The notes beneath the pieces were generated by a model that ran no database searches, had not been told where the DNA came from, and saw only the letters and a program-made list of their open reading frames with translations. The position numbers and the translations under genes are program-made. Below, piece by piece: positions 17,711-27,151 of a stretch of DNA of 64,000 nucleotides. How positions within the stretch are numbered: position 1 is the first letter of the stretch; each line of letters begins with the position of its first letter. Origin of the DNA: Micromonospora sp. WMMD1120 (GTDB lineage: Bacteria > Actinomycetota > Actinomycetes > Mycobacteriales > Micromonosporaceae); assembly GCF_029626235.1 (NCBI RefSeq), contig NZ_JARUBO010000005.1:3442501-3506500 (forward strand), read 5' to 3'.

Positions 17711-20700
17711 GTGTATCTCAAGAGCCTGACGGTGAAGGGGTTCAAGTCCTTCGCCTCCGCCACGACGTTGAAGCTGGAGCCCGGGATCACCTGCGTGGTG
17801 GGCCCGAACGGCTCGGGCAAGTCCAACGTCGTCGACGCCATCGCCTGGGTCCTCGGCGAGCAGGGCGCCAAGGCCCTGCGTGGCGGCAAGATGGAGGACG
17901 TCATCTTCGCCGGCACCGCCGGCCGGGCGCCGCTGGGTCGCGCCGAGGTCACCCTCACCATCGACAACACCGACGGCGCGCTGCCGATCGAGTACACCGA
18001 GGTCTCCATCACCCGCCGGATGTTCCGCTCCGGCGAGAGCGAGTACGAGATCAACGGAAACTCCTGCCGGTTGCTCGACATCCAGGAGCTGCTCTCCGAC
18101 TCCGGCATCGGCCGGGAGATGCACATCATCGTCGGGCAGGGCCGCCTCGACGGCATGCTGCACGCCAAGCCGGAGGACCGCCGGGCGTTCATCGAGGAGG
18201 CGGCCGGCGTCCTGAAGCACCGCAAGCGCAAGGAAAAGGCGCTGCGCAAGCTCGACGCGATGCAAGTGAATCTCAACCGCTTGGCCGACCTGACCACTGA
18301 GCTGCGCCGCCAGCTCAAGCCCCTGGGCCGGCAGGCGGAGGTGGCCCGGCGGGCCGCCGCCATCCAGGCCAACCTGCGCGACGCCCGGCTGCGCCTGCTC
18401 GCCGACGACCTGGCCACCCTGCGGACCACCCTGGACCGGGAGATCGCCGACGAGACCGCGCTGCGCGAGCGGCGCGAGCAGATCGAGGGTGAGCATGCCG
18501 AGGTGCAGGGCCGGCTCGGCGAGCTGGAGGCCGCGCTCGCCGAGGACGCGCCGCTGCTCGCCGCCGCCCAGGACACCTGGTACAAGCTGTCCGCGCTACA
18601 GGAGCGCTTCCGCTCCATCGAGCAGCTGGCCCGGGAACGGTTGCGGCACCTGAGCACCAGCGGCGACGACGAGCGTCCGGGCCGCGACCCGGACCAGCTG
18701 GAAGCCGAGGCGGAACGCGTCCGCGAGCAGGAGGAGGAGCTGCGCGCGGCGCTCACCGACGACCAGATCCGGCTGGCCGAGGCCGTCGAGCACCGCCAGG
18801 AGCTGGAGCGGCAGCTCGCCGCCGCCGAGCGGGAGTTGGTCGCCGCGGCCAAGGCCATCGCCGACCGGCGGGAGGGGCTGGCCCGCCTCACCGGCCAGGT
18901 CAACTCCGCACGGGCGCGGACCACCAGCGCCGGCGAGGAGATCGAACGGCTCGCCGTCGCGCACGCCGACGCGCTGGGCCGGGCCGAGCAGGCACAGGCC
19001 GACCTGGACGCGGTCGCCGCCCAGTCCACCGAGGCGGACCGGGACAACGCCGACCTGGACGCCCGGCACGCCGAGGCGGTCGCCGCGCAGGAGCGGGCGC
19101 AGGCGACCGTACGCTCGCTGGCCGACGCCGAGCGGGCGGCGGAGAAGGACGCCGCCACCTGGAAGGCCCGGGAGGAGGCGCTGGCTCTGGGTCTGCGCCG
19201 CAAGGACGGCGCGGGCGCGCTGCTGGCCCGCGCCGACGACGTACCCGGTCTGCTCGGCAGCCTCGCCGGGCTGCTCACCGTCGCGCCCGGTCACGAGGCC
19301 GCGCTGGCCGCGGCGCTCGGCGGCCTCGCCGACGCGGTAGCGGTGAGCGGGGTGGACGAGGCCGTCGAGGCGATGCGGCTGCTGAAGATCTCCGACGCGG
19401 GCCGGGCCGGTCTGCTGGTCGGCAGCCCGGCGGGTCCCGGGATGACCGGCTCCAACGACGCGCTGCGCCCGAAGCTCCCGGACGAGGCCCGCTGGGCCCC
19501 CGACCTGGTGGAGTGCACCGCCGAGCTGCGCCCGGCGGTGCACCGGGCGCTGCGCGACGTGGCGCTCGTCGACGATCTCGCCGCCGCTGCCGAGCTGGTC
19601 GCGGGCAACCCCGAACTGCGGGCTGTCACCCCGGACGGTGACGTGGTCGGGGCGTACGCGGCGGCGGGCGGTTCGGCCAAGGCGCCCAGCTACATCGAGG
19701 TGCAGGCGGCCGTCGAGGAGGCCCGTGCCAACCGACTCACCGCCGAACGCGCGGGTGCGGAGCTGCGCGACCAGCTCGTCGAGGCGCGCGCCGAGGTGGC
19801 CGCCGCCAAGGAGGCGGTGCAGCACGCCGCGGCCGAGAAGCGCGAGGCGGAGAGTCACCGCAACGCCGCCGCCCGCCGACTCGCCGAGCTGGGCGCCGCC
19901 GCCCGGTCCGCGAAGGCGGAGACCGACCGGCTCGGCGAGTCCCGCTCCCGCGCCGAGGCCGCCCGGCAGCGCGACCTGGCGACCCTCGCCGAGCTGGAGG
20001 AGCGGCTGCGGCTGGCCGAGGAGACCCCGGTCGACGCCGAGCCCTCCACCGAGGAGCGGGACCAGCTCGCGGCCATGGTGCCGCAGGCCCGGCAGAACGA
20101 GATGGAGGTCCGGCTCGCGGTGCGTACCGCCGAGGAGCGGGTCTCCTCGATCGCCGGCCGGGCGGACTCCCTCGCCCGGCAGGCCACCGCGGAGCGCGCC
20201 GCCCGGGAGCGCGCGGCGGCCCGGCGGGCCGCCCGTACCCGGGGCGCGGGCATCGCCCGGGCCGTCGCCGGCGGCGCCCAGGCGGCGCTCACCCGGCTGA
20301 CCGCCTCGATCGCGACGGCCGAGGAGCACCGCGACGCGGTCGCCCGGGAACGCGCCGCGCGCGAGGCGGAGCTTCAGGAGGTACGCGGGGCGGCCAAGCG
20401 GCTCGGCGCGGAGCTGGAACGGCTGACCAGCCAGGTGCACCGCGACGAGGTGGCGCGGGCGGAGCAGCGGCTGCGCATCGAGCAGTTGGAGGCGAAGGCC
20501 GCCGAGGACTTCGGCCTGGACGTGGAGGCGCTGGTCGCCGAGTACGGTCCCCAGCAGCCCGTCCCGCCGACCCAGGTGGACGTGGCGGCGGCCGAACGCG
20601 ACGGCCTGCCGGTGCCCGAGCCGGTGCGCTACGAGCGGCCGGTGCAGGAGAAGCGGGCCGCGAAGGCGGAGCGTGAGTTGGCCCTGCTCGGCAAGGTCAA

Positions 20701-21325
20701 CCCGCTCGCGTTGGAGGAGTTCGCCGCGCTGGAGGAGCGCTACAAGTTCCTCTCCGAGCAGCTGGAGGACCTCAAGGCCACCCGGCGGGACCTGCTCACC
20801 GTGGTCAAGGACGTGGACGAACGCATCCTGGAGGTCTTCGCCAGCGCGTTCGAGGACACCGCGCGGGAGTTCCAGCAGGTGTTCACGGTGCTCTTCCCCG
20901 GTGGCGAGGGTCGGCTGATCCTGACCGAACCGGACGACCTACTCACCACCGGCGTCGAGGTGGAGGCGCGCCCGCCCGGCAAGAAGATCAAGCGGTTGTC
21001 GCTGCTCTCCGGTGGCGAGCGGTCGCTGACCGCGGTGGCCATGCTGGTGGCGATCTTCCGCGCCCGACCCAGCCCGTTCTACATCATGGACGAGGTGGAG
21101 GCGGCCCTGGACGACGTCAACCTGGGCCGGCTGATCACCCTGCTGGCCCAGCTGCGGGAAAAGAGCCAGTTGATCGTCATCACCCACCAGAAGCGGACGA
21201 TGGAGATCGCCGACGCGCTCTACGGCGTGACCATGCGCAGCGGGGTCACCCAGGTGATCAGCCAACGGCTCAACCGGGCCGACGAGGACGACCAGCGGCA
21301 CGGCCGCGGCGAGGAGAACGGGTAG
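17711..21325 (+). CDS. smc: Chromosome segregation protein SMC
   Basis: A 1204-residue SMC ATPase of normal length. Walker A GPNGSGKSN is at 32-40 in the N-terminal head. Two long Ala/Glu/Arg-rich coiled-coil arms flank a hinge at about 505-665 (VPGLLGSLAGLL to VVGAYAAAGGSAKAP). The C-terminal head has the LLSGGERSLTA signature at about 1098-1108 and Walker B FYIMDEVEAALDD. SMC dimers with ScpA and ScpB load near the origin and hold the chromosome arms together; those partners are not in this window. It starts with GTG 17711 and its TAG overlaps the next GTG by one base. Confidence 0.97.
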   Translation: MYLKSLTVKGFKSFASATTLKLEPGITCVVGPNGSGKSNVVDAIAWVLGEQGAKALRGGKMEDVIFAGTAGRAPLGRAEVTLTIDNTDGALPIEYTEVSITRRMFRSGESEYEINGNSCRLLDIQELLSDSGIGREMHIIVGQGRLDGMLHAKPEDRRAFIEEAAGVLKHRKRKEKALRKLDAMQVNLNRLADLTTELRRQLKPLGRQAEVARRAAAIQANLRDARLRLLADDLATLRTTLDREIADETALRERREQIEGEHAEVQGRLGELEAALAEDAPLLAAAQDTWYKLSALQERFRSIEQLARERLRHLSTSGDDERPGRDPDQLEAEAERVREQEEELRAALTDDQIRLAEAVEHRQELERQLAAAERELVAAAKAIADRREGLARLTGQVNSARARTTSAGEEIERLAVAHADALGRAEQAQADLDAVAAQSTEADRDNADLDARHAEAVAAQERAQATVRSLADAERAAEKDAATWKAREEALALGLRRKDGAGALLARADDVPGLLGSLAGLLTVAPGHEAALAAALGGLADAVAVSGVDEAVEAMRLLKISDAGRAGLLVGSPAGPGMTGSNDALRPKLPDEARWAPDLVECTAELRPAVHRALRDVALVDDLAAAAELVAGNPELRAVTPDGDVVGAYAAAGGSAKAPSYIEVQAAVEEARANRLTAERAGAELRDQLVEARAEVAAAKEAVQHAAAEKREAESHRNAAARRLAELGAAARSAKAETDRLGESRSRAEAARQRDLATLAELEERLRLAEETPVDAEPSTEERDQLAAMVPQARQNEMEVRLAVRTAEERVSSIAGRADSLARQATAERAARERAAARRAARTRGAGIARAVAGGAQAALTRLTASIATAEEHRDAVARERAAREAELQEVRGAAKRLGAELERLTSQVHRDEVARAEQRLRIEQLEAKAAEDFGLDVEALVAEYGPQQPVPPTQVDVAAAERDGLPVPEPVRYERPVQEKRAAKAERELALLGKVNPLALEEFAALEERYKFLSEQLEDLKATRRDLLTVVKDVDERILEVFASAFEDTAREFQQVFTVLFPGGEGRLILTEPDDLLTTGVEVEARPPGKKIKRLSLLSGGERSLTAVAMLVAIFRARPSPFYIMDEVEAALDDVNLGRLITLLAQLREKSQLIVITHQKRTMEIADALYGVTMRSGVTQVISQRLNRADEDDQRHGRGEENG

Positions 21326-21945
21326 TGGCTCGGGAACGCGCGACGGCGCTCCTGCTGGATCTGGACGGCGTGGTGCGCCGGTTCGACCCGGCGGTGGCCG
21401 CCGGGGTGGAGCGGGAGTACGGCCTCGACGAGGGGGTGCTCACCGAGATCGCCATGCAGTGGGGTCGACTCCGGCCGGTGCTCACCGGCCAGGTCACCCA
21501 CGCCGAGTGGGTGAGCAGTGTGGCCGACGCGCTGGCCGGGCCGGCCGGCGGCCCGGACCGGGCCCGCGCCGCTGTCGAGCAGTGGCAGCGCTACCGGGGC
21601 GAGGTGGACACCGCCGTGCTCGACCTCGTCCGCGAGGTGCGCGCCGCGGGGATCACCGTCGGTCTGGGCACCAACGCCACCGACCTGCTCGACGCCGATC
21701 TGGCCGCCCTCGATCTGGTCGGCGAGTTCGACGTGGTGGTCAACTCCTCGGCGCTGGGCGTGCACAAGCCCGCCCCGGAATACTTCCGGGCCGCCTGCAC
21801 GGCGCTGGCCACCCCGCCGGCCCGGGTCCTCTTCGTCGACGACGAGGACTGGGCCGTCCGGGGCGCGCGGGCCGCCGGGCTGTCGGCGCACCGATGGGGC
21901 GGCGCCGCCGACCTCCGCTACCTGCGGGCGGCCCTCGACCACTGA
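21325..21945 (+). CDS. HAD-family hydrolase
   Basis: A 206-residue haloacid-dehalogenase-like protein. Motif I is LLLDLDGVV (DxD nucleophile pair), motif II is the LGTNAT Thr region, motif III uses the Lys in LGVHKPAPEYF, and motif IV is FVDDEDWAV. A helical cap domain lies between motifs I and II. The family mostly hydrolyses small phosphate esters; substrate unknown. It is translationally coupled to smc by a one-base overlap (TAGTG). It converges on the reverse dinB-like gene with a gap of only 5 bases. Confidence 0.88.
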   Translation: MARERATALLLDLDGVVRRFDPAVAAGVEREYGLDEGVLTEIAMQWGRLRPVLTGQVTHAEWVSSVADALAGPAGGPDRARAAVEQWQRYRGEVDTAVLDLVREVRAAGITVGLGTNATDLLDADLAALDLVGEFDVVVNSSALGVHKPAPEYFRAACTALATPPARVLFVDDEDWAVRGARAAGLSAHRWGGAADLRYLRAALDH

Positions 21946-21950
21946 GCCTG

Positions 21951-22475
21951 TCAGTCGCCGGTGACGCCGTCGATGCGTTCCCGGATCAGGTCGGCGTGCC
22001 CGTTGTGCCGGGCGTACTCCTCGATCATGTGCACGTACACCCAGCGCAGGTTGAAGGTGCGCTTCTTCGCGCCGACCTCGGTGAACGTCTCGTCGAGCGA
22101 GTGGCCGGCGGTGGCGTCGCGGGCCAGCGCCACCTCGCGGTGGAAGGTGGCGAAGTCGGCCTCGGCGTCGGCGTCGCTGACGTCGTGGTCGGCGTCCGGC
22201 GTCTCGGGGGTGAAGTACGGGTAGTCGACCGTCTGGCCGGCGAAGTTCTCCCGGAACCACCAGGCCTCCACCTCGGCCATGTGCCGGACCAGGCCGAGCA
22301 GGGTCAGCCCGGACGGCTCGACGCTCGGCGTGCGCAGCTGCTCCTCGGTCAGGCCGGCGCACTTGAGCAGCAGGGTGTCGCGGTGGTAGTCGAGCCAGCC
22401 CTCCAGCATGGCGCGCTCGCCGGCGACCAGCGGCTCGTGTCTGCGGTCAATCTCGGGTGCTCTCCACGTCGTCAT
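21951..22475 (-). CDS. DinB-superfamily protein (DUF664, mycothiol-dependent type)
   Basis: A 174-residue four-helix-bundle protein. Conserved features include ERAMLEGWLDYHRDTLLLKC, the metal-ligand histidine in GLVRHMAEVEAWWFRENFAG, and VYVHMIEEYARHNGHADLIRERIDG near the end, with HNGHAD giving two more metal histidines. Actinobacterial members use mycothiol in detoxification-like thiol transfer, but this one's substrate is unknown. It is the last gene of a reverse-strand run (phoD-like, marR, efflux pump, usp, dinB). Confidence 0.88.
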   Translation of the reverse strand: MTTWRAPEIDRRHEPLVAGERAMLEGWLDYHRDTLLLKCAGLTEEQLRTPSVEPSGLTLLGLVRHMAEVEAWWFRENFAGQTVDYPYFTPETPDADHDVSDADAEADFATFHREVALARDATAGHSLDETFTEVGAKKRTFNLRWVYVHMIEEYARHNGHADLIRERIDGVTGD

Positions 22476-22517
22476 CCGGTCATCCTGCGACCGGGATACG
22501 ACAGTCGCGAGCGGATT

Positions 22518-23012
22518 TCAGGGCACCACGACGACCGGCCAGCGGCCGGTGCGAACCAGCCGGGTGGCCACCGAGCCGACCAGCCGGTGGCCGGCCTGCT
22601 CGGAGGCGCCCACCACCAGCATGTCGGCCTGGAACTCGTCGGCCGCCGCGCACAGCTCGCCGTACGCGTCACCGCGCCGGACCAGCAGGGTCAGCGGGAT
22701 GCCCCACTGCTCGGCGCCCCGCCGGCACTCCCGGCGCAGCTCGTCGGCCAGCTCGTCGTTGGCGCGTTGGACCGCGCCGGCGTCCATCCCGGGCACCAGG
22801 GCGGTCAGCCCGCTCGCCGAACTGACGTAGACCACCACCAGGGCGGCGCCCTGCCGACGGGCCAGGCCGGCGGCGTAGGAGCCGGCCCGCTCGGAGGTGC
22901 GGGTGCCGTCGACGCCCACCATGATCACCCGGGGACCGTCGGTGCCGCGCTCGAACGGCAGCGGTCGGGTCCGGGGGCCGTACTCCTCGCGGTCCGGTGC
23001 TCCCACGCTCAT
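22518..23012 (-). CDS. Universal stress protein (UspA family)
   Basis: A 164-residue single-domain Usp. VIMVGVDGTRTSERAGSYAA is the N-terminal beta strand and Asp, and VVGASEQAGHRLVGSVATRLV fits the ATP-binding G-2x-G-9x-G-(S/T) motif, so it is likely an ATP-binding type. It begins 10 bases after the stop of the efflux pump gene on the same strand, suggesting co-transcription and a stress-related role for the pair. Confidence 0.92.
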   Translation of the reverse strand: MSVGAPDREEYGPRTRPLPFERGTDGPRVIMVGVDGTRTSERAGSYAAGLARRQGAALVVVYVSSASGLTALVPGMDAGAVQRANDELADELRRECRRGAEQWGIPLTLLVRRGDAYGELCAAADEFQADMLVVGASEQAGHRLVGSVATRLVRTGRWPVVVVP

Positions 23013-23021
23013 CGTCCTACC

Positions 23022-24641
23022 TCACCTCTGCTCGCCGGTTCGGAGCACCGCCGCGCCAGCGCCGGCGGCGACCGTCGACTCCCGCTCGACCTCGGTGGAG
23101 ACCGGGTCGCTGTTGTGCTGCCGCAGCGGCACCTCCTTGATGAAGAGCACCGCGATCAGCGCGATCAGCGCGAACGGGGTGGCCGCCAGGAAGATGTCGC
23201 CGGCACCGTGGCCGTACGCGCTCTCCACCACCGCGCGCAGCGGGCCCGGCAGGGTGTGCACGTCGGGCAGGGTGCCGCCGCTGCCGGAGTTGGACGCGGG
23301 GATGCCGAGCTGGGCCAGCCCGTCGGCGGTGTAGTCCTTGACCTTGTGGGCCAGCACCGCGCCGAGGGCGGAGACGCCGATCGCGCCGCCGAGGCTGCGG
23401 AAGAACGCCACCACCGAGCTGGCCGCGCCGAGTTCGTGCGCGCCCACCGTGTTCTGCACGGCGAGGACCAGGTTCTGCATGGTCATGCCCAGGCCGACGC
23501 CGATCAGCGCCATGTAGACGCTGAGCAGCATGAAGTTGGTGTCCGCGCGCAGCGTGCCCATCAGGGCGAAGCCGACGGTGAGCAGCACCGAGCCGGTCAC
23601 CAGGTACCGCTTCCAGCGGCCGGTCTTGGTGATCACCCGCCCGATCACCGTGGAGGCGACCAGCAGGCCGAGGATCATCGGCAGGGTCATCAGGCCGGAC
23701 ATCGTCGGGCTCTGGCCACGGCTGATCTGGAAGTACTGACCGAGGAAGATCGACGCGCCGAACATGCCGACGCCGACCGCGATGCTCGCGACGACGGCGA
23801 GGGTGATGGTGCGGTTGCGGAACAGCCGGGGCGGGATCATCGGCTCGGCGGCGCGTGTCTCGACCCGGATCGCCAGCGCGCCGAGGAGCACCGCCCCGAT
23901 GACCATGGCGGCGGTCTGCCAGGAGACCCAGGCGTACTGGTCGCCGGCGAGCGAGACCCAGATCAGCAGCAACGAGACGGCCGCGGTGATCAGGGTGGCG
24001 CCCCACCAGTCGATCTGCGCCTTCCGCTTGACCACCGGCAGGTGCAGGGTCTTCTGCAGCACGATCAGCGCGATGATGGCGAACGGCACGCCGACGTAGA
24101 AGCACCAGCGCCAGCCGAGCCAGGAGGTGTCGACGATCACGCCACCGATCAGCGGACCGCCGATGGTGCCGACGGCCATCACCGCGCCGAGGTAGCCGCT
24201 GTAGCGGCCCCGCTCGCGCGGCGAGATCATCGTGGCCATGATCACCTGAGCCAGCGCGGTGAGGCCGCCTGCGCCGACGCCCTGGAGCACCCGGCAGGCG
24301 ATCAGCTCACCGGTGCCCTGGGCGAGACCGGCCAGCACCGAGCCCAGCACGTAGATCCCCAGGGCGAGTTGAACGAGGGTCTTCTTGCTGGTCAGATCGG
24401 CTAGTTTGCCCCAGATGGGGGTGGTCGCGGTGGTCGCGAGCAGGGCCGAGGTCACCACCCAGGTGTACGCGGACTGGCCGCCGTGCAGTTCGGTGATGAT
24501 GCGCGGCAGCGCGTTCGAGATGACCGTGGACGAGAGGATCGCGACGAACAGGCCCAACAACAACCCGGAGAGCGCTTCCAGGATCTGCCGGTGGGTCATG
24601 TCGACGGCGGCCGCCCGGGTCGGGACTGTGGCCTGGCTCAT
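23022..24641 (-). CDS. DHA2-family (EmrB/QacA type) 14-helix multidrug efflux transporter
   Basis: A 539-residue MFS protein. The start ATG 24641 (MSQATVPTRAAAVDMTHRQILEA) has GGAGG ten bases upstream; a further upstream in-frame start adds 37 unconserved residues. Motif A-like GKLADLTSKKTLVQLALGIYVLGS and motif C-like GPLIGGVIVDTSWLGWRWCFYVGVP identify the drug:H+ antiporter-2 family with about 14 membrane helices. The C-terminal tail is cytoplasmic. It lies directly downstream of a MarR-type regulator on the same strand, with a palindromic candidate operator in the gap, a typical self-regulated efflux arrangement. Confidence 0.93.
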   Translation of the reverse strand: MSQATVPTRAAAVDMTHRQILEALSGLLLGLFVAILSSTVISNALPRIITELHGGQSAYTWVVTSALLATTATTPIWGKLADLTSKKTLVQLALGIYVLGSVLAGLAQGTGELIACRVLQGVGAGGLTALAQVIMATMISPRERGRYSGYLGAVMAVGTIGGPLIGGVIVDTSWLGWRWCFYVGVPFAIIALIVLQKTLHLPVVKRKAQIDWWGATLITAAVSLLLIWVSLAGDQYAWVSWQTAAMVIGAVLLGALAIRVETRAAEPMIPPRLFRNRTITLAVVASIAVGVGMFGASIFLGQYFQISRGQSPTMSGLMTLPMILGLLVASTVIGRVITKTGRWKRYLVTGSVLLTVGFALMGTLRADTNFMLLSVYMALIGVGLGMTMQNLVLAVQNTVGAHELGAASSVVAFFRSLGGAIGVSALGAVLAHKVKDYTADGLAQLGIPASNSGSGGTLPDVHTLPGPLRAVVESAYGHGAGDIFLAATPFALIALIAVLFIKEVPLRQHNSDPVSTEVERESTVAAGAGAAVLRTGEQR

Positions 24642-24720
24642 CGTGTGTTGCCTCCGAATGGAGTCGATGTGGAACGGCGGCGGGCTGAGCGCGCACGGGC
24701 CGCCTGAGAGTTGCCCGGGA

Positions 24721-24750
24721 CAACCGTATGCCTTGGTTGCCTGAAGCAAC
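24721..24750 (-). promoter_or_regulatory. Candidate MarR operator upstream of the efflux gene
   Basis: Two overlapping inverted repeats, CAACC-N9-GGTTG (24721-24739) and GTTGC-N5-GCAAC (24736-24750), lie in the 150-base gap between the marR stop and the efflux pump start. TTG…CAA dyads of this size are typical MarR-family operators. Binding by the adjacent regulator is inference. Confidence 0.5.
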
Positions 24751-24791
24751 AACTTGTCGGACGCCAGCGGTATTCCCCGCCCGTGGCCCGG

Positions 24792-25232
24792 TCAGCCCCA
24801 GGAGTCGTTGAGCCGGCCGAGCAGCCGGGCCAGCTCCTCAAGGTCCCGCTCCGGCCACCCGTTGAGGGCGCGGAGGAACTCACCCAACCGGGCCGCGCGG
24901 GCGACGTCGAACCGGCGCTGCCCCTCCTCGGTCAGGCTGATCTGCGCGGCCCGACGGTCACTCGGATCGGGGTCGCGGTGCACCAGGCCGAGGACCTCCA
25001 GCGCGTTGATCTGCCGGCTCAGCGTCCCCTTGCCCACACCCAGCCGCGCCGCCAACTCGGTCAACCGGATCGACCCGCTGCGCCGCAACCAGAGCAGCAG
25101 CCCGTACGTGTTCGGCTCGAGATTCGGGTGGACCTCCCGGGCGATCTCCCAGGAGACCGCCCGGCCACGACGCAGTAGCGCGGTCAACTCGTGCTCGACC
25201 GCGCGGATCGGCTCCGGCAGGTGCTCATCCAC
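24792..25232 (-). CDS. MarR-family transcriptional regulator
   Basis: A winged-helix regulator of about 146 residues from GTG 25232 (MDEHLPEPIRAVEHEL); GTG 25268 would add 12 residues and overlap the upstream gene by 26 bases, and neither start has a good ribosome binding site. IRLTELAARLGVGKGTLSRQINALEVLGLV is the recognition helix region, and RDPDPSDRRAAQISLTEEG is the beta wing with the family's DxRD/R motif. MarR proteins are usually ligand-released repressors. Its likely target is the efflux pump gene that follows on the same strand. Confidence 0.9.
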   Translation of the reverse strand: MDEHLPEPIRAVEHELTALLRRGRAVSWEIAREVHPNLEPNTYGLLLWLRRSGSIRLTELAARLGVGKGTLSRQINALEVLGLVHRDPDPSDRRAAQISLTEEGQRRFDVARAARLGEFLRALNGWPERDLEELARLLGRLNDSWG

Positions 25233-25242
25233 GGCGTAGAGA

Positions 25243-26970
25243 CTACGGCGCGGACGGCTCGCCGCCACCGGACAGTCGGCGTCGCATCACCGGGCGTAGG
25301 TGCCCGTCCTTCGTGGTGCCCTCGATGAGCACATCCGCGCCGCGCCCGCGATGGGTCAGGGTGGCGACCGCGTTGCCGAAATAGGGTCCGGCCAGCTTGC
25401 GCCAGCGCACCCCCGGACGGCGTACGCCCGCCGAGCGGGCCAGCGCACGGGTGGCCCCGGCCGGGCCCGCCGACCAGCCCAACCGCATCAACGGACGGAT
25501 GCCGGCCGGCACCTGGTTGTGGATCGGCGAACAGGTGAGCTGGTGTACGGGTGTGACCACCGCCGGATCGGCGAACCGGGCCCGCGCCACGTACGAGTGG
25601 TGCACGTCCCCGGAGAGCACACTGATCGACGCGGGCGGGGCGTACGCCGGGCCCGCGCCGACGCGCGCGCCCGACTCCCGGGGGGTGCCGGTCCCGATCC
25701 GGGCGAACGTCTCCGCGAGCGCCTCGAAGGAGCGCCGGAACGCCGCCCAGTGCTCCAGGTCCAGGGCGCGGCGCAGCTTCTCCGCCCCGCGTGCCACCCA
25801 CGGCCGGCGGGAGTCCGCCAGCTTCTCGTTCCACGCCTCGATGTGGTGGATGCCCTGCGGCAGCAGCCACGGCAGCGAGGCGCCCACCACCAGGTGGTCG
25901 TAGACGCCGTGCGCCTGGTCGAGGAACCACGACCACTCGCCGGGCGGCAGCATCGCCCGGTTGCCCGACTCCAGCACCCGGCTGCACCTGTTGTCCAGCA
26001 TGACCAGCCGGGTCCGGCCCAGGTCGAGCGCGTAGCTCCACTGATATTGCACGGCGCGCCAGCGCTCGGTGTCGTGCGCCAGGTCGGACTCCTGGTCGAC
26101 CCGGTGCCCGAACTCGCGCAGCACCCCGGTCGCGTCCTCGGCGGCGACGACCTTCGCGTAGACCGGGTCGGCGGCGATCTCGTCCGGGGAGAGGTTGCCC
26201 AGGTGCTGGTAGACCCAGTAGGAGGCGAGCCCGCTGCCGATCCGCTCCGCCCACCAGGGCTGCTCGCGCATCTCGGCGCGCCACGTCGCCGAGGTGTTCC
26301 AGTCGTCGATGATCTCGTGGTCGTCGAAGATCATTACGCTCGGCACCGTGGAGAGCAGCCAGCGGATCTCCGGGTCCCGCCAGGACTCCAGGTAGAGCTT
26401 GGTGTACTCGTCGAAGCTCACCACCTGGTCCGCCGGAGCGCCCTTCGGCCGCCTGCGCCGTCGGCGCAGCAGCCGGCGCACTGTGGGCGAGGTCTCGTCG
26501 GCGTAGACCTGGTCGCCGAGCAGCACGAGCAGGTCCGGCAGCGGGTTCGCCTCCGGGTCGGCCATCAACCGGCGGGCGTACGCGTCGAGCGCGTCCGGCG
26601 GAAGCTTGCGGGTGGTCGCGTGCTGGGTGGTCTCCCGGCACGAGCCGAAGATCAGGCTGACCGGGCGGTCCCGGTCGTCGACGGGCCGGGTGCGGATCAC
26701 GCTCGGTGGGAAGCCGCTGCTCGGCACCGGCCAGACCAGCTCGTCGTCGACGAGCACCTGATAGGTCGTCTCGCTGTCCGGGGTGAGTCCTTCCACCACG
26801 ACGAGGGCGTAGTGGTGGTCGTACGCCGAGAAGGTGGACGCGGTGCCGGTGGCGCCGCCGGCCGTGCGGACGGTGACCACGGCGGGCCGGGCGGTCTCCA
26901 CCCAGATGGTGGCCCGGGTGTCCACGACGCGCCGCAGGAGTGGGCCGATGAGGAGGTGGGCGGCGGACAT
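25243..26970 (-). CDS. PhoD-like metallophosphatase
   Basis: A 575-residue protein with an N-terminal fibronectin-like domain (about 10-110, GPLLRRVVDTRATIWVETA) and a PhoD-type phosphatase core. Metal-site motifs are visible: SLIFGSCRE (with the conserved Cys), DLLVLLGDQVYADE, SVMIFDDHEIIDDWN and SVLSGDVHHSY. No signal peptide is seen, unlike secreted PhoD, so it probably acts in the cytoplasm. The insertion RRRRRRPKGAP around residue 170 is odd. Substrate unknown; family enzymes are phosphodiesterases or phosphomonoesterases. It is divergent from ftsY across a 33-bp tandem repeat. Confidence 0.88.
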   Translation of the reverse strand: MSAAHLLIGPLLRRVVDTRATIWVETARPAVVTVRTAGGATGTASTFSAYDHHYALVVVEGLTPDSETTYQVLVDDELVWPVPSSGFPPSVIRTRPVDDRDRPVSLIFGSCRETTQHATTRKLPPDALDAYARRLMADPEANPLPDLLVLLGDQVYADETSPTVRRLLRRRRRRPKGAPADQVVSFDEYTKLYLESWRDPEIRWLLSTVPSVMIFDDHEIIDDWNTSATWRAEMREQPWWAERIGSGLASYWVYQHLGNLSPDEIAADPVYAKVVAAEDATGVLREFGHRVDQESDLAHDTERWRAVQYQWSYALDLGRTRLVMLDNRCSRVLESGNRAMLPPGEWSWFLDQAHGVYDHLVVGASLPWLLPQGIHHIEAWNEKLADSRRPWVARGAEKLRRALDLEHWAAFRRSFEALAETFARIGTGTPRESGARVGAGPAYAPPASISVLSGDVHHSYVARARFADPAVVTPVHQLTCSPIHNQVPAGIRPLMRLGWSAGPAGATRALARSAGVRRPGVRWRKLAGPYFGNAVATLTHRGRGADVLIEGTTKDGHLRPVMRRRLSGGGEPSAP

Positions 26971-27019
26971 GGCGCGAGCCTACCGCCGGTTTCCGGGCAT
27001 CCGCCGGGTGCGGTGCTGA

Positions 27020-27124
27020 GACGCCGGGCACGGCATCGGGGGCCGTGGCGGGGACGCCGGGCACGGCATCGGGGGCCGTGGCGGGGACGCCGGGCACGGC
27101 ATCGGGGGCCGTGGCGGGGACGCC
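27020..27124. repeat. Three exact 33-bp tandem repeats between phoD-like gene and ftsY
   Basis: Units start at 27020, 27053 and 27086 (each beginning GACGCCGGGCACGGCATCGG) and a partial GACGCC follows at 27119. The copies appear identical. The array fills most of the divergent promoter gap, ending 27 bases before ftsY. There are no spacers, so it is not a CRISPR. Confidence 0.9.
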
Positions 27125-27151
27125 GTCGCCCGCATCTGACAGGATTCCGGC

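Noticed and set aside
21459..24404. A 981-codon forward open frame across the HAD, dinB, usp and efflux genes
   Set aside because: It is antisense to four recognisable proteins and consists of His/Arg/Asp/Gly-rich low-complexity translation, typical of shadow frames at this GC content.
27020..27124. CRISPR array
   Set aside because: The 33-bp units are contiguous with no spacers, and no cas genes are present.
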